Assembly: GCA_903927955.1 (NCBI GenBank)
Contig: CAIYOW010000070.1
Location: 1-54,427 of the forward strand
DNA from: an uncultured Methylococcaceae bacterium
GTDB taxonomy: Bacteria; Pseudomonadota; Gammaproteobacteria; Methylococcales; Methylomonadaceae
Length of the DNA: 54,427 nucleotides
Reading direction: 5' to 3'
Each line of letters begins with the position of its first letter. Position 1 is the stretch's first letter. Of this stretch, positions 8,551 to 17,600 are shown in pieces. Both the position numbers and the translations under genes were made by a program. A model generated the notes under the pieces. It saw only the letters and a list, made by a program, of their open reading frames with translations. It was not told the DNA's origin and did not search any database.

Positions 8551-9828
8551 ATGAATATCCTTATCGTCGGCGGCGGTGGACGCGAACACGCACTAGCCTG
8601 GAAAGCCCGCCAATCCCCCTTGGCAGACACCGTCTTTGTCGCACCCGGCAACCCCGGCACCGCCTTGGAAAACGGCATCCAAAACGTAGCCATCGCAGCA
8701 GATGACTTGCTCGGGCTACTTGCCTTCGCCCAGCAAAATGTAGTGGGGCTAACCATCATCGGCCCTGAAGTGCCCCTAGTCTTAGGCATTGTTGACCAAT
8801 TCCAAGCGGCAGGGCTCAACTGTTTTGGCCCCACCGCCCAAGCGGCACAACTCGAAGGTTCAAAAACCTTTTGCAAACAATTCTTAAGCCGCCACCAGAT
8901 ACCCACCGCAGCCTTCCAAAGCTTCACCGACAAAGCACAGGCAATTGCCTATATCCGCCAACAAGGCGTGCCCATAGTAGTCAAAGCCGATGGCTTAGCG
9001 GCAGGCAAAGGGGTCATTGTTGCCCAAACAGAACAACAAGCCATAAACGCAGTAGAAGACATGCTGGCGGGCAACGCCTTTGGTGAAGCCGGACATCGGG
9101 TAGTCATCGAAGAATTTCTGACCGGAGAAGAAGCCAGTTTTATCGTCATGGCTGACGGTCAACACGCCTTGGCTATGGCCACCTCCCAAGACCACAAAGC
9201 TCGCGACAATGGCGACAATGGTCCCAATACCGGCGGCATGGGTGCCTACTCCCCCGCCCCCGTGGTCACCCCCGACATTCATGCACGGGTCATGCGTGAT
9301 GTCATCATGCCGACCCTGCAAGGCATGGCAGCAGACGGCTTGCCTTACAGCGGTTTTTTGTATGCTGGATTGATGATAACCCAAGACGGGGCGGTGAAAG
9401 TGCTGGAATTCAACTGCCGTTTTGGCGACCCCGAAACCCAGCCCATCATGATGCGCCTGAAATCCGATCTGGTGGCCTTATGCTTGGCGGCTTTAGCGGG
9501 CGAACTGGACAAAACCACCAGTAGCTGGGACGAACGCCCCGCACTCGGTGTAGTATTGGCAGCGGCAGGCTACCCCGATGCCTTCCAAAAAGGCGCGGTG
9601 ATTAGCGGCTTGCCCACCCTACAGCGGGATGATTGCAAAGTGTTCCACGCCGGCACCGCCCAAGCGGGCGGTGATATTGTCACAGCCGGCGGGCGGGTAT
9701 TGTGTGCTTGTGCACTAGGGGCGGACATCAAAACTGCGCAACAGCAAGCCTACCAACTGGCAGGGCAAATACACTGGGACGACCTCTATTACCGTACCGA
9801 TATTGGTTTTAAGGCAATCGACGCTTAA
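8551..9828 (+). CDS. purD: Phosphoribosylamine-glycine ligase (GARS)
   Basis: PurD joins glycine to phosphoribosylamine with ATP, step two of purine synthesis. The 425-residue protein has the N-terminal fold NILIVGGGGREHALAWK, the ATP-grasp loop VVKADGLAAGKGV at about 143-155, the SQDHKARDNGDNGPNTGGMGAYSP segment, and the metal-binding stretch VLEFNCRFGDPETQ. The gene ends in a 4-base tail-to-tail overlap with the glycosyltransferase on the other strand. It normally follows purH directly; here an ATPase/DUF4276 pair intervenes. Confidence 0.97.
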   Translation: MNILIVGGGGREHALAWKARQSPLADTVFVAPGNPGTALENGIQNVAIAADDLLGLLAFAQQNVVGLTIIGPEVPLVLGIVDQFQAAGLNCFGPTAQAAQLEGSKTFCKQFLSRHQIPTAAFQSFTDKAQAIAYIRQQGVPIVVKADGLAAGKGVIVAQTEQQAINAVEDMLAGNAFGEAGHRVVIEEFLTGEEASFIVMADGQHALAMATSQDHKARDNGDNGPNTGGMGAYSPAPVVTPDIHARVMRDVIMPTLQGMAADGLPYSGFLYAGLMITQDGAVKVLEFNCRFGDPETQPIMMRLKSDLVALCLAALAGELDKTTSSWDERPALGVVLAAAGYPDAFQKGAVISGLPTLQRDDCKVFHAGTAQAGGDIVTAGGRVLCACALGADIKTAQQQAYQLAGQIHWDDLYYRTDIGFKAIDA

Positions 9829-10874
9829 ACCGACCGGACAGGCCCGCGCGGTTTAGCGGCAGGGTGCTTGACATGCACCAGATTGCCCTTGAACTGCGTG
9901 GAGCATTTATGCCATGAATATTCTAGGGCATGGTTACGGCAATCTTCGGTTGACAACGCCAGCGCCCCTAAAATCGCCTCTTGTAGATTGTCACGCATAC
10001 AGCCGGTGAGATTGTCCTTCAACACATCCAAAGGCCCCTGCACCGGATAAGCGGCGACCGGCACACCACAGGCCAGCGCGTCCAGCATCACAATACCAAA
10101 CGTATCCGTTTTGCTAGGGAAAACAAACACATCTGCCGCCGCCATGTATTCTGCCAAGGCATCACCGGTCTTAAATCCGGCAAACACCGCATTAGGATAG
10201 GTTTTCTGCAATTTCTCAAACGATGGCCCATCGCCCACCACCACCTTAGTGCCAGGTAAATCCAAAGACAAAAAGTTGTCCAGATTTTTTTCTATCGCAA
10301 CCCGCCCGACATACATGGAAATAGGCCGTGGCAAATCCAAAAAAGTTTTATCCCTAGGCCGGAAACGCTCAGTATCCACACCCCTACTCCAGCGCACCAT
10401 TTTATTGGTGCAAAAACCTCTAGCCACCAAATTGGCCTCAACCGACGGTGTTGCCACCATGACACGGCTAGCTGGGCCGTGAAACCAATTGAGCAGACCA
10501 TAGCCCCAGCTGACCGGCATTTTAAAGCGTAAATTGACGTATTCGGCAAATAAGGTATGGAACGAAGTGGTGAACGCCAACTGATTTTGCAAACAAAACT
10601 TTCTGGCTGCCATCCCCAAAGGCCCTTCAGTAAAAATATGGATATGGTCGGGCGCGAAATGCTCCAACAACTGCCTCACCTTAGGATAACACTTGATGGA
10701 CAGCCGGATAGAAGGATAACTAGGACAAGGGATGGTGTTGAATTGCTCCGGCGTTATCATCAGCACATCCGCACCCTCTTCGCGGAGCGCCCGACAGGTA
10801 TTTTCAATGGTAGTCACCACACCATTGATTTGTGGCTTCCAGGCATCGGTAATGAATGCGATTTTCAAAGTCAT
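9825..10874 (-). CDS. Family 4 glycosyltransferase (MgtA/DgdA-like)
   Basis: This is a retaining GT-B glycosyltransferase of 349 residues. The N-terminal half shows the donor-side motif typical of the GDP-mannose-dependent alpha-mannosyltransferase subgroup (FITDAWKPQINGVVTTI, HIFTEGPLGMAAR, TSFHTLFAEY, RGVDTERFRP). The C-terminal half has MYVGRVAIEKNL, VVGDGPSFEKL and the E/D-rich donor loop PSKTDTFGIVMLDALACGVPVAAYPV. Members act on lipid acceptors such as diacylglycerol or phosphatidyl-inositol-type lipids at the inner membrane; the substrate here is inferred only. It converges on purD with a 4-base overlap. The last 20 or so residues (KPRGPVRSV tail) are unremarkable. Confidence 0.88.
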   Translation of the reverse strand: MTLKIAFITDAWKPQINGVVTTIENTCRALREEGADVLMITPEQFNTIPCPSYPSIRLSIKCYPKVRQLLEHFAPDHIHIFTEGPLGMAARKFCLQNQLAFTTSFHTLFAEYVNLRFKMPVSWGYGLLNWFHGPASRVMVATPSVEANLVARGFCTNKMVRWSRGVDTERFRPRDKTFLDLPRPISMYVGRVAIEKNLDNFLSLDLPGTKVVVGDGPSFEKLQKTYPNAVFAGFKTGDALAEYMAAADVFVFPSKTDTFGIVMLDALACGVPVAAYPVQGPLDVLKDNLTGCMRDNLQEAILGALALSTEDCRNHALEYSWHKCSTQFKGNLVHVKHPAAKPRGPVRSV

Positions 10875-10999
10875 CTGATATGAAGGGTGCTACTGTCTCT
10901 AATGGATCGAGAATAACGCTTTAATGTGAACGAATAATTACAATGTGAAAAGTTGATGAATTTTTGTCGGTGGGTTGTGTAGGCAATATCGGGGGATGC

Positions 11000-11140
11000 T
11001 CAGCCGATGCCATACTTGTGAAAACCTAGGTGTTCGTAGAGGTTGGTAAGCCAATTATCGGAGCTGGACACCATGCTGGCGGTATCGTTAAGCTTTTCGG
11101 TAAGCGGATAGCGGCATAGTCGGTGCATAATTTGCCAGTC
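11000..11140 (-). pseudogene. Possible degraded gene remnant
   Basis: On the minus strand an open stretch reads DWQIMHRLCRYPLTEKLND and continues ASMVSSSDNWLTNLYEHLGF to a TGA at 11000-11002. The composition is protein-like and resembles the C-terminal end of a larger protein, but an in-frame TGA at 11141-11143 blocks extension upstream. If the ATG at 11128 were used, the product would be 42 residues. I do not recognise the family, and no Shine-Dalgarno was seen. A decayed gene or chance are both possible. Confidence 0.3.
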
Positions 11141-11161
11141 TCATATAATCAGCTATCAGGG

Positions 11162-11178
11162 CCCCGACGTAAGCGGGG
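11162..11178. repeat. GC-rich hairpin
   Basis: CCCCG-ACGTAAG-CGGGG forms a 5-bp GC stem about 65 bases after the typA stop (minus-strand sense). It resembles the intergenic imperfect palindromes seen elsewhere in the window. Confidence 0.35.
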
Positions 11179-11205
11179 TCAACACTGGCTAATCGGGCGT
11201 TGTTC

Positions 11206-11233
11206 GGTTGGGGCTCGTTTCCTTACCCCAACC
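11206..11233 (-). terminator. Stem-loop after typA
   Basis: A perfect 8-bp stem, GGTTGGGG / CCCCAACC, has a 12-nt loop and starts 8 bases after the typA stop. No U-tract follows on the minus strand, so this is a candidate weak terminator or 3'-end hairpin. Confidence 0.45.
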
Positions 11234-11241
11234 TACAAATT

Positions 11242-13053
<1,812 letters not shown>

Positions 13054-13156
13054 TTTGAATGTACTCTAATGGTTAAATAAACGGGTTTAGCCAGTCATCA
13101 ATAGTGATCTGGATAAAAAAAGGGGTGTGTGGCCTGCAAAAATACAATGCTACCGG

Positions 13157-13549
13157 TCAGCTTTGTTGCCAAGGCAGCTGTTGGAAACGCCAACCGCCTA
13201 ACTTGCCGCGCTGGTTGTTATCGTCCAAGGGGCCTTCAAAACCGTCAACAATATTGACCAGCAATCGATAACCCACCGCCTCTAGTGCTTTGGCGGCATC
13301 TAATGAGCGTTGCCCGCTTCGGCATAATAATAAAACCGGCGCGTCACAATGTGGGGCCGCTTGTTGTACATGGGCAATAAAGCTGGTGTTGACTTGCCAA
13401 TCGGGCATTTCCTTCCACGGCACATGAATGGAGCCGGGCGGATAGCCGACAAACTGGCGTTCCATGCTAGTCCTGACATCTATCAGGACGGCTTCAGGGT
13501 CGTGTTGCAATAATTCCCAAGCTTGTTGTGGCGGTAAATTTTCTATCAT
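13157..13549 (-). CDS. Rhodanese-like domain protein
   Basis: This is a single-domain rhodanese of 130 residues, a sulfur-transfer or phosphatase-like fold. It has the typical VLIDVRTSMERQFVGYPPGSIHVPW segment and the active-site loop LLCRSGQRS with its nucleophilic Cys at about 76, flanked by Arg and Ser as in active enzymes. The ATG at 13549 was chosen because the family normally begins just before the PPQQAWELL helix. An in-frame ATG at 13609 would add 20 residues of poor quality. No strong Shine-Dalgarno is visible for either. It follows no obvious operon partner, and its in vivo acceptor is unknown. Confidence 0.85.
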   Translation of the reverse strand: MIENLPPQQAWELLQHDPEAVLIDVRTSMERQFVGYPPGSIHVPWKEMPDWQVNTSFIAHVQQAAPHCDAPVLLLCRSGQRSLDAAKALEAVGYRLLVNIVDGFEGPLDDNNQRGKLGGWRFQQLPWQQS

Positions 13550-13715
13550 AACTAAGGTATAGGCCGCACCTACGCTAGCCAATCGGCTCGCTTTGCGGTT
13601 TTTAAGCACAAAATACAGCTATTATGGCATTCCCTTCTGTAGGGTCAAGCAATATACAACACGGATGTTGCCATTTAATGAAACAAACCGCCCGAGTTAT
13701 CCCGCCAAACCGTGT

Positions 13716-14624
13716 TTAATCGCGTGTTGGCATGTTGACACGAGGTTCCAGCCAAACCTGTAAAAAATCCATAAAACGCCTGACTTTGGCGGATAAATAT
13801 TTTCTATGCGGATAGACGGCATAAATGTCCAAGGGCGGCAAAGCATAATCTTCCAACACCACTTTCAGTCTACCTTTTTCAATATCCTTACCCACCACAT
13901 AAGTAGCCAACATCACCAAACCTAAGCCACCGATAGCGGCAGTCCTGATGGCATCCGCCACATTGGCTTGCATCCGCCCGGACACCGTAATGGCGGTGTA
14001 ACCATTTTCGCCTTTAAATTGCCATTTATTACGTGGCGTGCTGGCCCAGTTGACCAAACAACTGTGATTAACCAGATCAGCAGGTGATTTAGGGACACCG
14101 TACTCTTCCAGATAGGCGGGCGAGGCGCAAACAACCAGCGTGGAACTGACCAGTTTTCTGGCCACCATACTGGTATCATTTAAAGCACCCAGATAAATGG
14201 CCAAGTCGATGCCTTCGTCGATCATATCACCGGGAGTGCCTTGCAAAATCAGCTCGACGCTTAAATCGGTATGTATTTTCAGGAACTCAGCAATGGCAAA
14301 GGCAATATGTGTACCGCCAATTACCGGCGGGGCGCTGATTTTTAACACACCGCGCGGTTCGGTCTGCAAATGGGTCACCGCCGCTTCCATCTCTTCAACA
14401 TCCAACAGCACCTGTTGGCAACGCTCAAGGTAAGAGCCGCCCACATCGGTCAGGCTTAGGCTTCGGGTAGTACGGTTGAACAGCCGGGTGCCCAAACTGC
14501 CTTCAAGTTGCATAATATGCTTGGTGGCCATTGCCCGCGAGATACCCAACTCACGCGCACCACCGGCAAAGCTGCCTGCTTTTGCCACCCGCACAAAAAC
14601 ATTCATACTGGTCAATTTGTCCAT
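13716..14624 (-). CDS. LysR-family transcriptional regulator
   Basis: The 302-residue protein has a winged helix-turn-helix at the N-terminus (MDKLTSMNVFVRVAKAGSFAGGARELGISRAMATKHI, about 1-37, continuing to TRSLSLTDVG at about 62). A periplasmic-binding-like effector domain (about 90-292) follows. It resembles the AaeR/DsdC-like group that often has ISRAxATKHI in the recognition helix. It faces a structured 566-base intergenic region containing dyads typical of LysR operators and a small membrane-peptide gene on the opposite strand, so it may regulate itself and that gene. The effector is unknown. Confidence 0.92.
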   Translation of the reverse strand: MDKLTSMNVFVRVAKAGSFAGGARELGISRAMATKHIMQLEGSLGTRLFNRTTRSLSLTDVGGSYLERCQQVLLDVEEMEAAVTHLQTEPRGVLKISAPPVIGGTHIAFAIAEFLKIHTDLSVELILQGTPGDMIDEGIDLAIYLGALNDTSMVARKLVSSTLVVCASPAYLEEYGVPKSPADLVNHSCLVNWASTPRNKWQFKGENGYTAITVSGRMQANVADAIRTAAIGGLGLVMLATYVVGKDIEKGRLKVVLEDYALPPLDIYAVYPHRKYLSAKVRRFMDFLQVWLEPRVNMPTRD

Positions 14625-14665
14625 CTACACACCCACCCTGCCAACTAGAAATTTAATGAAATTAG

Positions 14666-14760
14666 CCTGTTATAAAATAATTGCAAAGCTTGGGCATTGC
14701 CTTAACCTTATTCAAAAATTGAATAATAATGCTTGACACAGAAAATAATTTTATAACAGG
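14666..14760. promoter_or_regulatory. Long inverted repeat around the LysR upstream region
   Basis: CCTGTTATAAAAT at 14666-14678 is repeated exactly in inverted orientation at 14748-14760, a 13-bp match with a 69-base spacer. The two arms flank a LysR-type box. The symmetry suggests paired binding sites serving divergent promoters (LysR gene on the left, small ORF on the right). The function is inferred from arrangement only. Confidence 0.5.
14711..14723. promoter_or_regulatory. Candidate LysR operator (T-N11-A dyad)
   Basis: TTCAA-AAA-TTGAA is a 13-bp dyad fitting the T-N11-A consensus recognised by LysR-type regulators. It is centred 93 bases upstream of the LysR start and midway between the arms of a 13-bp inverted repeat. 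Confidence 0.5.
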
Positions 14761-14785
14761 AAACAATTCGTTTATTGAAAGGCAT

Positions 14786-14814
14786 ATTGTATACAATAAA
14801 TAACCCTGTATAGT
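14786..14814 (+). promoter_or_regulatory. Candidate promoter overlapping a 12-bp palindrome
   Basis: TTGTAT (14787-14792) and TATAGT (14809-14814) are spaced by 16 bases and would transcribe the small gene at 14900. The -35 element lies inside a perfect palindrome ATTGTATACAAT (14786-14797), so a bound regulator would overlap the polymerase site. Confidence 0.4.
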
Positions 14815-14899
14815 AACCTTCAAGTTAGAAGATTATAAAAAGCCTTGATTAATTGTCCGACCATTTTCCCTTTCAACAACGGTAGGTAGGGTAGCAGCC

Positions 14900-15058
14900 A
14901 TGAATAACTTGCATAAAGATTTAGTGATAGGCTCAATATTTATTGCCGGCACTTGGAGCTTCATCTCCGGGCAATTTATTTCCTCAACCATTTTGTTTGC
15001 TATTGCGGCGGTTTACAGCAATATAGCCATGAGATCAAAAAATTCTGATCTCCAATAA
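14900..15058 (+). CDS. Small single-pass membrane peptide (52 residues)
   Basis: ATG at 14900 opens a 52-codon frame reading MNNLHKDLVIGSIF and continuing with a hydrophobic stretch (about 9-43, e.g. SSTILFAIAAVYS). It ends with a short basic/polar tail, RSKNSDLQ. A purine-rich stretch (GGTAGGTAGGGTAG) precedes the start, a promoter-like pair lies 86 bases upstream, and a strong intrinsic terminator lies 68 bases downstream. The promoter-frame-terminator arrangement supports a real transcript. I do not recognise the peptide; a membrane-inserted regulatory or toxin-like role is possible but unproven. It is divergent from a LysR regulator. Confidence 0.6.
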   Translation: MNNLHKDLVIGSIFIAGTWSFISGQFISSTILFAIAAVYSNIAMRSKNSDLQ

Positions 15059-15125
15059 GTTAACAACCTCCTGGTGTTATACCCAACAAGCAGAGACTCC
15101 TCATAATATTCTGCTTGATTTTCAG

Positions 15126-15158
15126 CCCACCCCTTGTATCAAGCGGTGGGTTTTTTTT
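15126..15158 (+). terminator. Strong intrinsic terminator
   Basis: A CCCACC / GGTGGG outer stem and a CTTG / CAAG inner stem close on a TAT loop, and a run of eight T follows directly. This is a textbook rho-independent terminator on the + strand, ending transcription from the small gene at 14900 before the convergent rlmKL gene. Confidence 0.88.
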
Positions 15159-15190
15159 GGCCAAACGCAAGGCAACTTTAAACCGCCCAG

Positions 15191-17398
15191 TCATTTGCAA
15201 ATACGCCAACAATAATGGATTTTGGGGTCGCGGGCAAAATCTTCGGGGATGGTTTGTGCGCTGATGTCCTGCACTTGCAAACTCGCCAATGCCTCGCTGT
15301 CTAATTTAAAGCGTCTGAAGTTGGTGGAAAAATATAAAACACCTTGGTCTGACAATAAAACAACGGCTTTTTTAATCACGTCCGCATGGTGGCTTTGGAT
15401 GTCAAAAACGCTTTCCATACGCTTGGAGTTAGAAAAGGTGGGCGGATCCAGAAATATCAGGTCGTACTGTCTGGGGCTGGTTTGTGCTGCTTCGGATGCT
15501 AACCATTCCAAACAATCGGCCTGAATAAATTCATGTTCGCCTTGCACTTGATTCAATGCCAAGTTATTTTTTGCCCACCCTAGATAAGTATGGGACATAT
15601 CCACCGTAGTGGTCGCCCGTGCGCCACCAACCGCGGCATGAACGGTTGCACTGCCAGTATAAGCAAACAAGTTTAAAAACTGCTTGCCTTTGGCGTGTTG
15701 CTGAATCAGCAGCCGTATAGGGCGGTGATCGAGAAACAAGCCGGTGTCCAAATAATCTTCAAAATTAACCAAAAGCTTGCAGCCCGCCTCTTGCACCGTA
15801 TGAAAATGCCCTGACCCATTGTGTTTTTCATACTGCTCGGTATTGTGTTGTTTGCGGCGTACTTTTAAGGCTATTTGCCCACGGTCAATGCCAAAAATGG
15901 CCGGCAATGCTGCCAATAATGCCGCCAAGCGTTGGTCTGCCTTGTCCCTGTCTATAGTTTTTGGCGGCTCATATTCTTGCACATTTAACCATGTTTGTTC
16001 GCTCTGATAAACATCAATAGCGACCGCATACTCGGGCAAGTCTGCATCGTAGGCGCGGTAACAGCTAATATTGTTTTGGTTGCGCCATTTATTGAGCTTT
16101 TTTAGGTTTTTTCGCAGCCTGTTAGCAAACATCTCGGCACCATCGTCAGCTTCCTGATCTGAGCCACCTACTTCAATTTGCTGGATTTGCACCACCCGTT
16201 CCGCAATGGTTGTGGCTTTGGGCACAAAAAACGCACTTTCTTCAACCGTAAGCCTGAGTAATTTACACTCCAATGCGCCGTTAAACAAGGTAAGTGGTTT
16301 TTGTGAGCGTATGCCCAACCGGAACCCCAGTTCAGGATTGCTGATAATCATAGCGGCTTTCCAGCCAATAAAATACGCCTTTAAAGTGTCGCCAAATTTT
16401 TTATACAGCACGGCGGTTTCTGCTTCATCACCCAAGCGCTCGCCGTAGGGTGGGTTACAGATCAACAAGCCAGGCGGCCAAGTCTCGGCAGGCTTAGCAT
16501 CGGCAATGTCGCGGCGTTCAATGTGTATTTTATGGGCCAAACCCGCGTTGGCGACGTGCTTGAGCGCGGTGTTGACGGTTTGCCGGTCTTGGTCAAAACC
16601 GACGATCACCGGTAATTGGGTCAGACCGATATAGCGGCGCTTTTCCGCTTCCGCAATTAGCTTGCGCCAACTTTCAGCGTCGTGCTGCTTCCAGCCGCTA
16701 AAACCAAAATAATCCCGTAACAAACCAGGGGCATAATCAGCGGCCATCATTGCCGCTTCTAATAATAGCGTGCCAGAACCGCACATAGGGTCAATCAGGC
16801 TACCTTTTTGCTTAGCAATCGCCGGCCAGCCACTACGCAACAACATAGCGGCGGCAAGGTTTTCTTTGATGGGCGCGGCAATATTCACATCACGGTAACC
16901 CCGCCGGTGCAAGCTTTCGCCCGACAAATCCAAGCTAAGTTGTGCTGTTTCGCCCAGTAAATGGACATTAATACGCAGGCAGGGACGTTCGGTGTCAATT
17001 GAAGGGCGTTGGCCATACTTCTCGCGCATTTGGTCAACAATGGCATCCTTGACTTTCAAAGCGCCAAAATGACTGTTGTTGATAACCGCTGAGTTTTTAG
17101 TATTAAACGACACAGCAATGCTGTCTTCAGGGTTGATATGCTCAAACCAGTTGATGTTTTGCACGCCGCGATAAAGATCATCTTGCGAATTTACCGCAAA
17201 TGAACTGAGTGCCAAAAACACGCGGTTAGCGGTTCTCGACCATAAACAAACCCGATACGCAAGCGCCAAATCACCGCTAAAAGCAACACCGGCCAAAGTT
17301 GCCTTATAATCTTGGATGCCCAAAGCCAGTAATTCTTCGGTCAGAATGGGTTCCATCGCCTTAGGCGTGGTGGCAAAAAATGAATGGCTGATTGACAT
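15191..17398 (-). CDS. rlmL: Bifunctional 23S rRNA methyltransferase RlmKL
   Basis: The fused enzyme makes m2G2445 (RlmL part) and m7G2069 (RlmK part) in 23S rRNA. The N-terminus carries a THUMP domain (about 45-155). The first methyltransferase shows LIDPMCGSGTLLLEAA (about 190) and LLICNPPYGERLG (about 310). The second shows DYLDTGLFLDHRPIRLLI, FLNLFAYTGSATVHAA (about 560) and LIFLDPPTFSNSKRM (about 640). ATG 17398 (MSISHSFFATTPKAMEPIL) was chosen over 17449 because it matches the usual family N-terminus; it gives 735 residues. The gene overlaps nothing and is transcribed towards the terminator at 15126. Confidence 0.95.
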   Translation of the reverse strand: MSISHSFFATTPKAMEPILTEELLALGIQDYKATLAGVAFSGDLALAYRVCLWSRTANRVFLALSSFAVNSQDDLYRGVQNINWFEHINPEDSIAVSFNTKNSAVINNSHFGALKVKDAIVDQMREKYGQRPSIDTERPCLRINVHLLGETAQLSLDLSGESLHRRGYRDVNIAAPIKENLAAAMLLRSGWPAIAKQKGSLIDPMCGSGTLLLEAAMMAADYAPGLLRDYFGFSGWKQHDAESWRKLIAEAEKRRYIGLTQLPVIVGFDQDRQTVNTALKHVANAGLAHKIHIERRDIADAKPAETWPPGLLICNPPYGERLGDEAETAVLYKKFGDTLKAYFIGWKAAMIISNPELGFRLGIRSQKPLTLFNGALECKLLRLTVEESAFFVPKATTIAERVVQIQQIEVGGSDQEADDGAEMFANRLRKNLKKLNKWRNQNNISCYRAYDADLPEYAVAIDVYQSEQTWLNVQEYEPPKTIDRDKADQRLAALLAALPAIFGIDRGQIALKVRRKQHNTEQYEKHNGSGHFHTVQEAGCKLLVNFEDYLDTGLFLDHRPIRLLIQQHAKGKQFLNLFAYTGSATVHAAVGGARATTTVDMSHTYLGWAKNNLALNQVQGEHEFIQADCLEWLASEAAQTSPRQYDLIFLDPPTFSNSKRMESVFDIQSHHADVIKKAVVLLSDQGVLYFSTNFRRFKLDSEALASLQVQDISAQTIPEDFARDPKIHYCWRICK

Positions 17399-17526
17399 AA
17401 TGGACAATAAAAAAGCTGAATCTACCCTATAGGTTACCAGATTCACCACACTCAGTTGCTTTTAACAAAAAAAGCAAATTATATCAGTTGGTTGCCATAT
17501 AAAACGGTGTAAGAAGCCCCATGCAT

Positions 17527-17561
17527 GTTGGCTGAGCGTAGTGGAAGCTCCACCTACCAAC
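17527..17561. repeat. Intergenic imperfect palindrome
   Basis: A GTTGG ... CCAAC outer stem encloses an inner hairpin, GTGGA-AGC-TCCAC, in the 202-base gap between the rlmKL start and the membrane-protein stop. The form resembles the dispersed REP-like palindromes found in other gaps of this window. Confidence 0.4.
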
Positions 17562-17600
17562 GCGGGCTAGAAGCTGGCAGGAACGCTTTGGTTTCGATGT

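Larger units (their letters stand above)
10875..11241. other. 367-base spacer between the GT4 gene and typA
   Basis: This gap holds two stem-loops near the typA end and a short protein-like fragment on the minus strand, each listed separately. The remaining bases (10875-10999, about 125) contain no reading frame, RNA gene or repeat that I could recognise. The promoter of the GT4 gene should lie just above 10874, but no confident -35/-10 pair was found. Confidence 0.5.

Noticed and set aside
14733-14757. TTGACA / TATAAC promoter in the LysR intergenic region
   Set aside because: The spacing is only 13 bases, too short for sigma-70. The 14787/14809 pair fits better.
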